This document shows, piece by piece, positions 1 to 7,605 of a stretch of DNA of 64,000 bases. How positions within the stretch are numbered: the first letter of the stretch is position 1; every line of letters begins with the position of its first letter. The notes beneath the pieces were generated by a model, which saw only the letters and a program-made list of their open reading frames with translations, was not told the origin of the DNA and searched no databases. The stretch spans positions 2,439,057 to 2,503,056 of the forward strand of contig NZ_FNHW01000001.1 in NCBI RefSeq assembly GCF_900103485.1, given 5' to 3'. The translations under genes and the position numbers were made by a program. The stretch comes from Fictibacillus solisalsi (GTDB taxonomy: Bacteria > Bacillota > Bacilli > Bacillales > Fictibacillaceae).

Positions 1-883
1 ATGCGTTTTCATCGTGTACTTCTCCCCACACCATGCCTCTGTTAATATAAGGTTCATATTCGGTTGCGGCAATTCTTGGCTTCAAATAAGCCGGAGGGTT
101 GTACATCGTATCCTTCATCTTCAACGGGCCGGTTATGACTTCTTTCACATATTCATCCAGACGTTTACCGGAAAGCCGCTCGACCAGCACCCCGAGGGTA
201 ATCATGTTCAAGTCACTGTATGTATAGGTAGTTCCAGGCGCATTTTTAAGCGGATAGGTTAAAATAATATGCAGCCGGTCTTCCCGGTTTGTTCCCATCT
301 TGTAGACCGGGATAAACGGCTCGAAACCAGATGTATGTGTGAGAAGCTGGCGGATGGTCACCTTTTCTTTTCCGTTTTCCTTAAATTCAGGAATATATTT
401 GTATACAGGATCATCCAGTTGAAATTTTCCTTGTTCGTACAGCTTCATGGCAGCCGTCGTTGTAAAAATTTTGCTGATAGAGGCTAAATCAAATATTGTA
501 TCTTTCCTCATGGGAACCGGATGTTCCAACTCCGTGTACTGATCGTCGGTATAACGGGAAGCATAACCATAAGCATCCCACTTGGCAATGGCTCCTTTTC
601 TCGCGATTAAAACCACCCCGCCGGGAAACATCTTTGTTTCCATCGCTTTATTCATGGTCGTGTCAATACTGTTCAACGCTTCCGGATAAAGCCCGGCACT
701 TCTTGGTGTGCCATTGTGGATAACAGGTGATGAGGAGCCAGGATAATTCCAGTCACCCGGCTTAAAAAAGCTGATCGGGCTGCTTTGCTCTTGCTTGCCT
801 TGGGCGAATACTGGTGTCCCTGCCGACAAAATCATACTCAGGCCAACGATCACTACAGCCGGCTGTTTCCATTTTTTCATCAT
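1..883 (-). CDS. Serine hydrolase, class C beta-lactamase family, C-terminal part beyond window
   Basis: About 294 codons read leftward and run off position 1 without a stop. The N-terminus is a signal peptide (MMKKWK, a hydrophobic core, then VFAQ with cleavage near residue 27), so the protein is exported. The serine-hydrolase motifs are visible: SxxK as SISK at residues 135-138, LTHTSGF near 181-187, and YSD at 222-224. This fits the EstB/PBP4*/YbbE group, which act on cell-wall peptides or esters; substrate cannot be told. The start ATG at 881-883 has GGAGG six bases upstream. Exact subfamily is unresolved because the third catalytic motif lies outside the window. Confidence 0.85.
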   Translation of the reverse strand, partial: MMKKWKQPAVVIVGLSMILSAGTPVFAQGKQEQSSPISFFKPGDWNYPGSSSPVIHNGTPRSAGLYPEALNSIDTTMNKAMETKMFPGGVVLIARKGAIAKWDAYGYASRYTDDQYTELEHPVPMRKDTIFDLASISKIFTTTAAMKLYEQGKFQLDDPVYKYIPEFKENGKEKVTIRQLLTHTSGFEPFIPVYKMGTNREDRLHIILTYPLKNAPGTTYTYSDLNMITLGVLVERLSGKRLDEYVKEVITGPLKMKDTMYNPPAYLKPRIAATEYEPYINRGMVWGEVHDENA

Positions 884-1107
884 TGCATTCCTCCATTTTC
901 AGAAAATTCAATCCTTTATTAAAGAGTAGCAACGATATACTGAAAAAGCCATGGAACGAAGGTCCCGTTCTCATTCTAGTCCTTTCCTATCTTTTGGAAG
1001 CCCCCTGTCGGAAAATCTAGTAAGCTGTAATCATTACCAAACTTTTTTCCTCCCCACAAATCAATAAAGCACGACTATTGTACCTGTTTTTTTTTAACTT
1101 TCCATAC

Positions 1108-1113
1108 TATAAT
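1108..1113 (+). promoter_or_regulatory. Possible -10 element for the sigI-like gene
   Basis: A TATAAT hexamer lies about 50 bases upstream of the sigI-like start. The sequence 17 bases further upstream (TGTTTT) is a poor -35, so sigma-A recognition is uncertain. I see no clear copy of a SigI-type promoter. The rest of 884-1163 shows no gene. Confidence 0.35.
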
Positions 1114-1163
1114 CTGAGAGTTATTATTTTCTAAATATAGTACAGGAGAAATGGAGGGTGGTT

Positions 1164-1574
1164 ATGATCAGCTGGCTTAAACGGAGAAAAACGAATATCA
1201 AGACCCATTCATCACCTGACATTGCTTCCCGTTCTTCTGCTGCAGCTCATCTGCAAACGAAATCCATTTCACCAGATAAGGAAATCGAACATTACAAAAG
1301 CAGACTTTTGCAATTTGGCATTAAAGTTTACGAGATGCCAAAGTTAACTCCCCAATCGAAGAAAAGCAGACTCGATGCCTACACCATAGCCTCATACGTA
1401 GCAAACAATACAGAACTTAAATCTCTTTTTCTTACAAAAAAAGGTCTGCCTGCATCCCAGCTTTCAGAAAAATTTCCAAGCAAGTCCATTAAACGATACA
1501 CCCCTTATATTATTGCTGTTGCTCTCATTATTATTGAAGATTATGACTATCTTAAAGGCTATTTGCCGGAATAG
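1164..1574 (+). CDS. Stand-alone SigI C-terminal domain (no sigma-2 region)
   Basis: A 136-aa protein whose residues from about 38 to the end align by eye with the C-terminal domain of the stress sigma factor SigI: an EIEHYKSRL segment, FGI, LTPQSKKSR, LFLTKKGLP, then KRYTPYIIAVALII and DYDYLKGYL. SigI of B. subtilis is about 250 aa; the N-terminal half carrying the sigma-2 domain (core binding and -10 recognition) is absent here and upstream DNA holds no trace of it. The ATG at 1164 is preferred because GGAGGG at 1153-1158 is well spaced for it; the GTG at 1158 would overlap that site. The gene is followed 12 bases later by an RsgI-type anti-sigma gene, as sigI is by rsgI. It could be half of a split sigma factor, a decoy for RsgI, or a decayed sigma gene. 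Confidence 0.8.
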   Translation: MISWLKRRKTNIKTHSSPDIASRSSAAAHLQTKSISPDKEIEHYKSRLLQFGIKVYEMPKLTPQSKKSRLDAYTIASYVANNTELKSLFLTKKGLPASQLSEKFPSKSIKRYTPYIIAVALIIIEDYDYLKGYLPE

Positions 1575-1586
1575 GAGGCCCTTACG

Positions 1587-3374
1587 ATGACAAAAGGAAT
1601 TGTGGTAGAAGTCAAACGGCACCACATCATCGTTCTATCTGAGGGCGGTGTGTTTCGCAAGGTGAAGAACAATGGACAGCTTTACGCGGTAGGAAGTGAT
1701 ATTCTCCTGCCTAATGAACCGAACCGAAACTCAATGTTCAGCCTTCCCGTGTTTAACTGGAAATCTGCAAGCGTGTTTACCTTTGCCATCCTCTTATTAT
1801 TTTTCCAGCTCGCACCTAATACTGGTCAAGGGGTTTACGCTTATGTAGGCATAGAGATGAACCCAAGCATCGAATTGTCCATCGATGATGACATGAGGGT
1901 TCAGCAAATTACTGCCTATAATTCGGACGGTAAAAAACTAGTTGCACTACTGGAAAATTACCATGGGCAGCCTCTTGAGAAAGTGACTGAGGAAATTTTC
2001 AGGATCTGCCGTGCCAAAGGGTTTATTAAGCCCGATCAGGAAGTAATTGTTACCACTACTCTAACAAAGGACGTTAGTAAAGAAACACAGCAGAAAATTG
2101 AGCAGAAAATCAATTCCTTAATGGAACAAAAAGCGTTGGAAAACAAAATAGACATGACTTCATTGATCATTTCCAACAAAGAAAGAAAACGGGCCAAAAA
2201 AAGCGGCCTTACACCTGCGAAATATGCTATCCTCATGGCGGCAAAAGAAGCAGGAATACCCATTAAGCAGAACGATATCAAGAAAAAAAGCATTCAGGAA
2301 TTATCAGATAAAGTTGGACCAATCAGCGACCTGCTTTCCACTACACCTCTTGGAGAATATCAACATGTCTCTGTTTTTGTTCATAACGAACCTTCCCCGG
2401 ATGACAAAACAGAAACCTCCTCTATGGTTACTGCCGATCCAGTCCTTATTCTAAAGGATGACGAAGACGTGAAAAGCAGTGGGCCAACGGAGACTGCGGT
2501 TGTTCAAACCACTCCAGTAAAGATGGAAGCAGAAAGCAGCATGAATAAACCAGCATCTGCCGAATTCCCTGCTCAGGCACAATCCGGACAATCAGTATCC
2601 GGGAATAACAGCACCAAAAAAGCTATAACAGAGAATCAGCCGGTTTCTTCTCCCGTTTCTGAACCAGCTGCTGAGCCGGTAAAACAAAAGGCTCCGTCAG
2701 AGACACAGGCACCAGAAAGGAAAACAGACAAACCTTCATCGGCCTCTGCCAATGAAGAAGCAAAAGGACCTGCCACTGTCACACTTCCTAAGGAAAAGGA
2801 TCAAGAAGAAAAAACTGCTCCTGCCCCTGTTTCGGTTTCAAAAGAAGAAGGAAAACAGACAAGCCCGAAAGGCTATGAGGAAAGTAAGGGCTCAGATAGA
2901 CCCCAAGCACCAGCAGCATCTGCCAATGAAGAAGCAAAAGGGCCCGCCACTGTCACTCTTCCTAAGGAAAAGGATCAGGAAGAAAAAACCTCTCCTACTC
3001 CTGCTTCGGTTCCAAAAGAAAAAGCGAAACAGGCAAGCCCGGAAGGCAGTGAAGAAAGTAGGAATACGGATAAACCTAAACCCGCAGGGCAAGGCAGCGC
3101 AAAACAACCAGCAAACAGTGATGGTGTTGAGCGATCTCGGACAAATGAGCCGCAAGAAGAAAAGACTGATCCGGTCAGTGAAAAGAAAGGCACCACTCTT
3201 TCAGAGACATCAACGGATTCGGACTGTTCCGGGGTTATTCACAACGAACAAGAACCAGCCGAGGTTGACTCCGCCCCTGTTCGGGAAGGCTCCCTTCCAG
3301 ACACGGAACAGGAAAATGAACTGCCCTCAGAAGAAGTCAATACACCTGCACCCAATGTAGATGATGCAGCATAA
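1587..3374 (+). CDS. rsgI: RsgI-type transmembrane anti-sigma factor with long disordered tail
   Basis: A 595-aa membrane protein with RsgI architecture. Residues 1-45 form the cytoplasmic RsgI N domain (TKGIVVEVK...) that binds SigI. Residues about 60-76 are one membrane span. Residues about 84-230 are the conserved outer domain, including VYAYVGIEMNPSIEL, whose Asn-Pro (92-93) matches the place where RsgI proteins are reported to self-cleave. From about 250 to the end the chain is Pro/Lys/Glu/Ser-rich and looks disordered; in B. subtilis RsgI a disordered outer region is needed to sense cell-wall defects. Two 58-residue units repeat within it. AGGAGG precedes the ATG. It is most likely co-transcribed with the SigI-C gene and should control it or a full-length SigI elsewhere. 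Confidence 0.85.
   Translation: MTKGIVVEVKRHHIIVLSEGGVFRKVKNNGQLYAVGSDILLPNEPNRNSMFSLPVFNWKSASVFTFAILLLFFQLAPNTGQGVYAYVGIEMNPSIELSIDDDMRVQQITAYNSDGKKLVALLENYHGQPLEKVTEEIFRICRAKGFIKPDQEVIVTTTLTKDVSKETQQKIEQKINSLMEQKALENKIDMTSLIISNKERKRAKKSGLTPAKYAILMAAKEAGIPIKQNDIKKKSIQELSDKVGPISDLLSTTPLGEYQHVSVFVHNEPSPDDKTETSSMVTADPVLILKDDEDVKSSGPTETAVVQTTPVKMEAESSMNKPASAEFPAQAQSGQSVSGNNSTKKAITENQPVSSPVSEPAAEPVKQKAPSETQAPERKTDKPSSASANEEAKGPATVTLPKEKDQEEKTAPAPVSVSKEEGKQTSPKGYEESKGSDRPQAPAASANEEAKGPATVTLPKEKDQEEKTSPTPASVPKEKAKQASPEGSEESRNTDKPKPAGQGSAKQPANSDGVERSRTNEPQEEKTDPVSEKKGTTLSETSTDSDCSGVIHNEQEPAEVDSAPVREGSLPDTEQENELPSEEVNTPAPNVDDAA
2745..3092 (+). repeat. Two tandem 174-bp coding repeats in rsgI
   Basis: Two adjacent in-frame units start at 2745 and 2919, a period of 174 bp or 58 codons. 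Each begins SANEEAKGPATVTLPKEKD and is followed by a more diverged Pro/Lys/Ser stretch. The first about 70 bases are nearly identical, so the duplication is recent or kept homogeneous. Copy number could vary between strains and would change tail length. Confidence 0.85.
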
Positions 3375-3375
3375 A

Positions 3376-3414
3376 AAAATCCTGTCTGAACAACATGTTC
3401 AGCAGGATTTTTTA
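3376..3414. terminator. Bidirectional terminator between rsgI and cotH
   Basis: AATCCTG and CTGAACA pair with TGTTCAG and CAGGATT, flanked by A and T runs on both sides, serving the convergent rsgI and cotH genes. Confidence 0.85.
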
Positions 3415-4500
3415 TTGAAGGCGATGAAGCCGTTTTTTTAAATATTTATTTCTTTTCTTAACGAAGGCAAGAATGTATTCTGGCTCCTGATCGAATTTGG
3501 ACAGGGAGTAGTGCTTATACGGATCTTTAATGATATGAGGCCGTATGGACGCATAAAGTTTTTCAATTTTCCCTTCCATGGAGTCTATTGTGAGTGCTTC
3601 TTCAAGCAATTGTTCCATCACGCGTCTGTATTGTCTTCGATAATTCCCGTGAAGCAGCAGGCGTGCTGTCAACGTATTGTACCCTTCGATCGGTACATAC
3701 TTGTTCTCCATCACATCTCCGTGAATATCCCTTCCCCATGTGGCATCATAATCCCATGGCATGATTTCAAACTGGCCGGTCTTCCCATTTCTGTAAAGTG
3801 AATAGTTGTGAATAAACCCATCAAAATTTTGTGTACAGACCGCACCGCCAAGCCATCGAAAATAACTTTCCAGATTCAGCAGAGATTCAATTTTTGATGG
3901 AAATTCTTTATCCGTAGAAGTCAGCACGCAATTCAGCAGCTTTCTTAAGTGATGAAAAGAATGTTCGGGATCATACTTAATTTCATATCCTGATGTGACT
4001 GACCGTTTCGCTTTCCCGGTTGTAGGATTGTACTTTGAGAAATTGGCATTTTCTGAAATAGCATAATAGATACTGCCATCAGGGAGCCCTCTTTTTTTCA
4101 AAAATAGCTGGTCGACGGATTCCAATTGAAGATAAACACCTTGATATAAGCCATTGATGTACAATGTGACATGGTTTGCTTCCGGCGACAATACGCCAAT
4201 ATCGCGAAAAAAGTCCATGGACAGCTTATTCCTCATTAAGGAAGGATCATTGTACTCGGCATTCATATGAACCCTTTTAGCTCCTGTAAACATCCTCGAA
4301 GATGGAAAAACAAAATCATATGATTTTTTGGGAAACTTGCGGATGTGTGCTCCTCTGTATTTTACAGTGGTTTCATACGATTGATTTTCGGTTTTTAATG
4401 TACCTTTAACTGGTTGGCTGGCCCACCTTCCCTTTTCTATTGTCTTGGCCCCTTTAATGGGGACAGAGAGACGATACTCAGGCAACATACCTTTAGACAT
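3412..4500 (-). CDS. cotH: Spore coat protein kinase CotH
   Basis: A 362-aa protein, the same length as B. subtilis CotH, an atypical protein kinase in the forespore-surrounding mother cell that phosphorylates coat proteins CotB and CotG. The family's metal/ATP-binding signature is present: QNFDGFIHNYSLYRN (D227) and MPWDYDATWGRD (D250, D252). An N-terminal beta region (residues 1-130) contains KYRGAHIRKFPKKSYDF, also typical. An AGGAGAG site lies nine bases before the ATG. The gene is divergent from the CotG-like and CotB genes, its expected substrates, reproducing the cotB-cotH-cotG neighbourhood. Expression is presumably under late mother-cell sigma control; I could not identify a convincing sigma-K promoter. 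Confidence 0.92.
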   Translation of the reverse strand: MSKGMLPEYRLSVPIKGAKTIEKGRWASQPVKGTLKTENQSYETTVKYRGAHIRKFPKKSYDFVFPSSRMFTGAKRVHMNAEYNDPSLMRNKLSMDFFRDIGVLSPEANHVTLYINGLYQGVYLQLESVDQLFLKKRGLPDGSIYYAISENANFSKYNPTTGKAKRSVTSGYEIKYDPEHSFHHLRKLLNCVLTSTDKEFPSKIESLLNLESYFRWLGGAVCTQNFDGFIHNYSLYRNGKTGQFEIMPWDYDATWGRDIHGDVMENKYVPIEGYNTLTARLLLHGNYRRQYRRVMEQLLEEALTIDSMEGKIEKLYASIRPHIIKDPYKHYSLSKFDQEPEYILAFVKKRNKYLKKRLHRLQ

Positions 4501-4632
4501 GATTCTTCAATCTCTCCTTAGGTTGATACTTATCTCTATGTTAAAAGGAAGGTAAGCGCCACAAATCAATGCTAAAAAGGGCCTCCTTTCTGTGACGTTT
4601 ATCCAAGCAGAACGTAAAAACTTACGTACATT

Positions 4633-4671
4633 ATATGTGAAAAGAAATAATACTCCGTTCTTTTCACATAT
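4633..4671. promoter_or_regulatory. Perfect 14-bp inverted repeat upstream of cotG-like gene
   Basis: ATATGTGAAAAGAA at 4633-4646 is exactly mirrored by TTCTTTTCACATAT at 4658-4671 with an 11-base loop. It lies just upstream of the ribosome binding site of the CotG-like gene and about 130 bases from the cotH start. It has no T-run, so it is more likely an operator or 5' leader hairpin than a terminator. It also lies in the divergent promoter region. Confidence 0.7.
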
Positions 4672-4692
4672 TAGAGTATTGGAGGTCTACTC

Positions 4693-5067
4693 ATGAGCGT
4701 ATGGCATAATGATCCACGTGAAGAAAGCTCAAGCTCAAGCTCAAGTTCCTGCTCCAGCTCGAGCTCAAGTTCTAGTTCCTGCTCCTGCTCGAGCTCAAGC
4801 TCAAGAAGAAGCAGACGTTCCAGCAAGAGATCTGGAAAACGTTCCAGCAAAAGATCTAGCAAACGTTCCAGCAGAAGATCTGGAAAACGTTCTGGCAAAA
4901 GATCTGGAAAACGTTCTGGCAAACGTTCTGGTCGTTCCAGTCGCTCTGGACGTACTGGAAGAAGATCCAGCAGTTCCAGCAGTTCCAGCAGTTCAAGTTC
5001 GAGCTCAAGAAGAAGAAGAAGAAGAAGAAGAACCAGAAGAACACGCCACTCCCGCAGATCGAGCTAA
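4693..5067 (+). CDS. cotG: CotG-like Ser/Arg-repeat spore coat protein
   Basis: A 124-aa protein of almost only Ser, Arg, Lys, Gly and a few Cys. After MSVWHNDPREE come poly-Ser runs broken by single Cys (residues about 12-37), then a tract of RSGK/RSSK/RSGR units (about 38-90), a second poly-Ser run and a poly-Arg tail. This is the composition of CotG, the Ser/Arg/Lys-rich coat protein phosphorylated by CotH. GGAGG lies eight bases upstream of the ATG. An alternative overlapping frame starting at 4709 is also open but lacks a ribosome site. Assignment rests on composition and position next to cotH and cotB, not on alignable sequence. Cysteines could allow crosslinking. Confidence 0.75.
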   Translation: MSVWHNDPREESSSSSSSSCSSSSSSSSSCSCSSSSSRRSRRSSKRSGKRSSKRSSKRSSRRSGKRSGKRSGKRSGKRSGRSSRSGRTGRRSSSSSSSSSSSSSSRRRRRRRRTRRTRHSRRSS

Positions 5068-5089
5068 TCAGTTAATAGAGTACTCTTTT

Positions 5090-5119
5090 ACAGATAGAGC
5101 TCAAGCTCTATCTGTTTTT
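5090..5119 (+). terminator. Terminator after cotG-like gene
   Basis: ACAGATAGAGCT and AGCTCTATCTGT form a perfect stem with a very short loop, followed by TTTTT. Confidence 0.8.
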
Positions 5120-5248
5120 ATGTCGATTAGGCAAGCGTTGTTTTTCATGGAAAAAGGCGCTTGTACCAGCGCCGAACGATGGTTGTCTACATATATTTTT
5201 ACTATGCAACAACAAAATCGAATCTACGGTTCTGAAAGGAGAACATGA

Positions 5249-6181
5249 ATGTCTGATTTTCATATCAACTCAATGGTTGGCAAAAGGATTAATGTCAATA
5301 AAGGAGGTCCCGAAGCCAAAGCTGGACAACTGCTTCATTCAGGCTATAACTATATGGTTGTTGGAACGGATGAGGGAGTCGTCTATTATGCGGCACGTCA
5401 CTTAAAAAGTGTCGGAGAAGACCTTCAAAGCGACAACAACGGTGAGAAAAGTGGAACTGGGGAATTTTATGACTATCTTACACCGAGCTGTTTTTCCGCC
5501 ATTATGGACAACATGATTGGCCAAAATGTAAAGGTTAATCGCGGTGGCCCCGAATCCAGACAAGGAGTCCTTCTGTTAAGCACATATGATTATATTGCGC
5601 TAGCCACGGAGAAGGAAGGTGTCGTTTACTACAAGACCGATCATGTGAAAAGTGTAAGCGTTATTCAGGAACAGAAAGAAAACGAGGCAAATACGGATGA
5701 ATCTGAAAGTGGAAGCCGAACCGGACGCGGTTCTGGTCGGGGGACGGGACGTGGCACCGGCAGAAACGAAAGTCCAGTGAAGGGACGCGGTACCGGCAAA
5801 GGTACTCGTCGTGGTAGTAGTCGTGGTAGTAGTCGCGGTACCGGTAAAGGCACTGGTCACGGTACTGGCAAAGGTACTGGTCGCGGTACTGGCAAAGGCA
5901 CTGGTCGCGGTACTGGTGGATGCACCACTGAACGCATGACAGGCAGAACAACCGGCCATGGTCCAGCCGCTGCCGCAATGGATGTAACGTATTATCGGGA
6001 ATATGGGTTCAACAGTTTATTTGACCGTCTGGCAATGAGAAAGGTTAAAATCAACCGTGGAGGCCCGGATGCCATCGAGGGTGTCCTAACTGAATGTGCC
6101 AATGGCTATGTTGTAGTCCTTGCGGACAATGTAATTCACCGCATCCTGACTAAACATGTTAAAAGCATTAGTGCATTGTAA
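5249..6181 (+). CDS. cotB: Spore coat protein CotB with Gly-Thr-Gly-Arg/Lys repeats
   Basis: A 310-aa outer spore-coat protein. Three homologous domains of about 48 residues are visible: residues 8-57 (NVNKGGPEA...GVVYYAARHLKSV), 89-140 (KVNRGGPES...GVVYYKTDHVKSV) and 263-310 (KINRGGPDA...ILTKHVKSISAL). Between the second and third lies a repeat tract (about 155-230) of GTGR/GTGK units with some GSSR. In B. subtilis CotB the equivalent basic repeats are Ser-rich, C-terminal, and phosphorylated by CotH; here Thr replaces most Ser and the tract is internal. AAGGAG precedes the ATG at 5249; an ATG four bases earlier opens only a three-codon frame. A terminator follows. Confidence 0.88.
   Translation: MSDFHINSMVGKRINVNKGGPEAKAGQLLHSGYNYMVVGTDEGVVYYAARHLKSVGEDLQSDNNGEKSGTGEFYDYLTPSCFSAIMDNMIGQNVKVNRGGPESRQGVLLLSTYDYIALATEKEGVVYYKTDHVKSVSVIQEQKENEANTDESESGSRTGRGSGRGTGRGTGRNESPVKGRGTGKGTRRGSSRGSSRGTGKGTGHGTGKGTGRGTGKGTGRGTGGCTTERMTGRTTGHGPAAAAMDVTYYREYGFNSLFDRLAMRKVKINRGGPDAIEGVLTECANGYVVVLADNVIHRILTKHVKSISAL
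5740..5930 (+). repeat. Short tandem repeats coding GTGR/GTGK in cotB
   Basis: Units such as GGTACTGGCAAA and GGCACTGGTCGC recur in phase every 12 bases, encoding alternating Gly-Thr-Gly-Lys and Gly-Thr-Gly-Arg. Such arrays are prone to length change by slippage. Confidence 0.8.
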
Positions 6182-6196
6182 TTTTACAGTTAACGC

Positions 6197-6233
6197 AAAA
6201 AGAAGCTGCTCTTGTCCGAACAGCTTCTTTTTT
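6197..6233 (+). terminator. Terminator after cotB
   Basis: AAGAAGCTG pairs with CAGCTTCTT across a 12-base loop, followed by a T-run. Confidence 0.8.
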
Positions 6234-6295
6234 GCTGGTTTTACTCCGTAAATTTCCGGGCATAATGGTAAATAAATTGCCCAAGGATGTGCACT

Positions 6296-7075
6296 ATGAA
6301 ATTTGAGGAGTTTATTTTTTCATATCTTCGTCTGCCTATGCTCATTCGGCTTTTCAGCATTATAGGCTCACTTATGATCTTGTTTGGCATACTTATTCAT
6401 TTGATGGAGCCAGGCAGTTTCCCTACTATATTTGAAGGCATTTATTGGGCAGTAATGACTGCTGCAACCGTTGGGTTTGGCGACTTTGTTCCCAAAAGCT
6501 CTTACGGGCGTTTTGTGGCCATTATTTTGGTTTTTATTGGAGGTTCCTTTATTGCCTTTTTTACTGTCAATGCAGCCTCAGCTGTCATTCAGGTTCAAAA
6601 TAAGTACAGAGAGGGGAAACTGATGTTTAAAGGAAGCGGACACCTTATCATTGTGGGATGGAACGAACGGGCCAAAACCACCATTCTCACCCTGCAGAAG
6701 GAACAGACCGGACAAAAAATCATTCTTGTAGATGCCTCTCTTAAACAGAATCCCTTGAATGATGAAGGTGTGCTTTTCATAAAAGGAGATCCTGCAGCAG
6801 ATGACACCTGGCAAAAAGCCAATCTGACCGAAGCCAAAACCGTGCTGTTGACAGCGGATCAAAACCTAAAGGAATCGGAGGCAGACATGCACACCATTTT
6901 ATCGATCATTACCATAAAGGGCATTTATCCTTCAATCCCAGTCGTGGCTGAAATTTTGACCTCCGAGCAGTTGAATAACAGTTTAAGGGCGGGAGCAAAT
7001 GAACTGATCAAAACCACTTCCTTGGCAGGTGAAACAATGGCTCAAATCTGTCACCGTTCATTGCAAAAGGAGTAA
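6296..7075 (+). CDS. yugO: YugO-like potassium channel with RCK domain
   Basis: A two-helix potassium channel subunit of about 259 aa. Helices lie near residues 15-37 and 70-95, flanking a pore loop with the selectivity filter TVGFGD. From about residue 112 an RCK/TrkA-N Rossmann domain begins (HLIIVGWNERAK) that gates the channel by ligand binding. In B. subtilis YugO carries the potassium efflux used in biofilm electrical signalling. B. subtilis YugO is somewhat longer. The ATG at 6296 is chosen because AAGGA at 6283-6287 is eight bases away; the in-frame ATG at 6287 overlaps that site. It converges with yugN, the same neighbour as in B. subtilis. Confidence 0.88.
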   Translation: MKFEEFIFSYLRLPMLIRLFSIIGSLMILFGILIHLMEPGSFPTIFEGIYWAVMTAATVGFGDFVPKSSYGRFVAIILVFIGGSFIAFFTVNAASAVIQVQNKYREGKLMFKGSGHLIIVGWNERAKTTILTLQKEQTGQKIILVDASLKQNPLNDEGVLFIKGDPAADDTWQKANLTEAKTVLLTADQNLKESEADMHTILSIITIKGIYPSIPVVAEILTSEQLNNSLRAGANELIKTTSLAGETMAQICHRSLQKE

Positions 7076-7093
7076 GGATTTCCCCTTACTCCT
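7068..7093. terminator. Hairpin at convergent yugO/yugN ends
   Basis: GGAGTAAGG pairs with CCTTACTCC; the stem spans both stop codons. There is no long T-run, so termination strength is uncertain. Confidence 0.5.
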
Positions 7094-7493
7094 GCAACAA
7101 CTGGCTCTCGGCTTTTTCCACTAGCGTTTTTCCAATGCTAATCCATTTATCGTCAATGGGGGCATCAGGGTCCCTCGGTTCCGCGAACTGATTAAAACTC
7201 CCTTCAACAGCCCCCACGTTGGCATGATCATCGAGTCCGATTTTGTATTTATGCGTTAACAGGAAAGGCTCTCCAACCGTCACTAAAGAACCTTGCTGGT
7301 CAATCTCCTTTTCATAAGCTGTAAAAGGAACTCTTACAAACGTATATCCTGCCTCATCGTCAAGTTTATAATCAAAATACCCATGATTATAATCCCAGTT
7401 TCCTCCGATGGTAAATCCCAGCTCTTTCAGCTTATCCTCGAGCTCATTAAATGCAAATATCTCATTTTCAAGCTTGCTTTCCAAAGGAATCAT
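7086..7493 (-). CDS. yugN: YugN family protein
   Basis: A 135-aa acidic cytoplasmic protein beginning MIPLESKLEN, recognisable as YugN, a family of unknown function found in Bacillaceae next to yugO and pgi. No membrane span, signal peptide or catalytic motif is visible. A GGAG-type site precedes the ATG. Identification rests on sequence memory plus synteny. Confidence 0.82.
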   Translation of the reverse strand: MIPLESKLENEIFAFNELEDKLKELGFTIGGNWDYNHGYFDYKLDDEAGYTFVRVPFTAYEKEIDQQGSLVTVGEPFLLTHKYKIGLDDHANVGAVEGSFNQFAEPRDPDAPIDDKWISIGKTLVEKAESQLLQE

Positions 7494-7605
7494 GGCTTCG
7501 CTCCTTTTCTTTGGTTTTATTTTATGCTTATCATCCCCAAAAGAAAAAAAATAAGCCCTGAAAGGAATGAAAAAAGATGACCCCCATCGAGGTCATCTCA
7601 CAGAA

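Noticed and set aside
762-974. Minus-strand 70-codon frame before the serine hydrolase
   Set aside because: Overlaps the signal-peptide region of the real gene in another frame; no ribosome site.
2752-3360. 202-codon frame within rsgI
   Set aside because: Lys-rich shadow of the repeat region in another frame; no start signal.
4740-5060. CRISPR-like periodic repeats in the cotG region
   Set aside because: Units are short, imperfect and in-frame coding repeats without spacers.
4709-5248. A 179-codon plus-strand frame overlapping the CotG-like gene and ending at cotB
   Set aside because: It has no ribosome site, runs through the terminator at 5090-5119, and its Ala/Gln/Glu repeats are the frame-shifted reading of Ser/Arg codons.
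5600-5978. Minus-strand frames opposite the cotB repeat tract
   Set aside because: Antisense of the GTGR repeats; low-complexity Thr/Ala or Arg/Tyr readings without ribosome sites.
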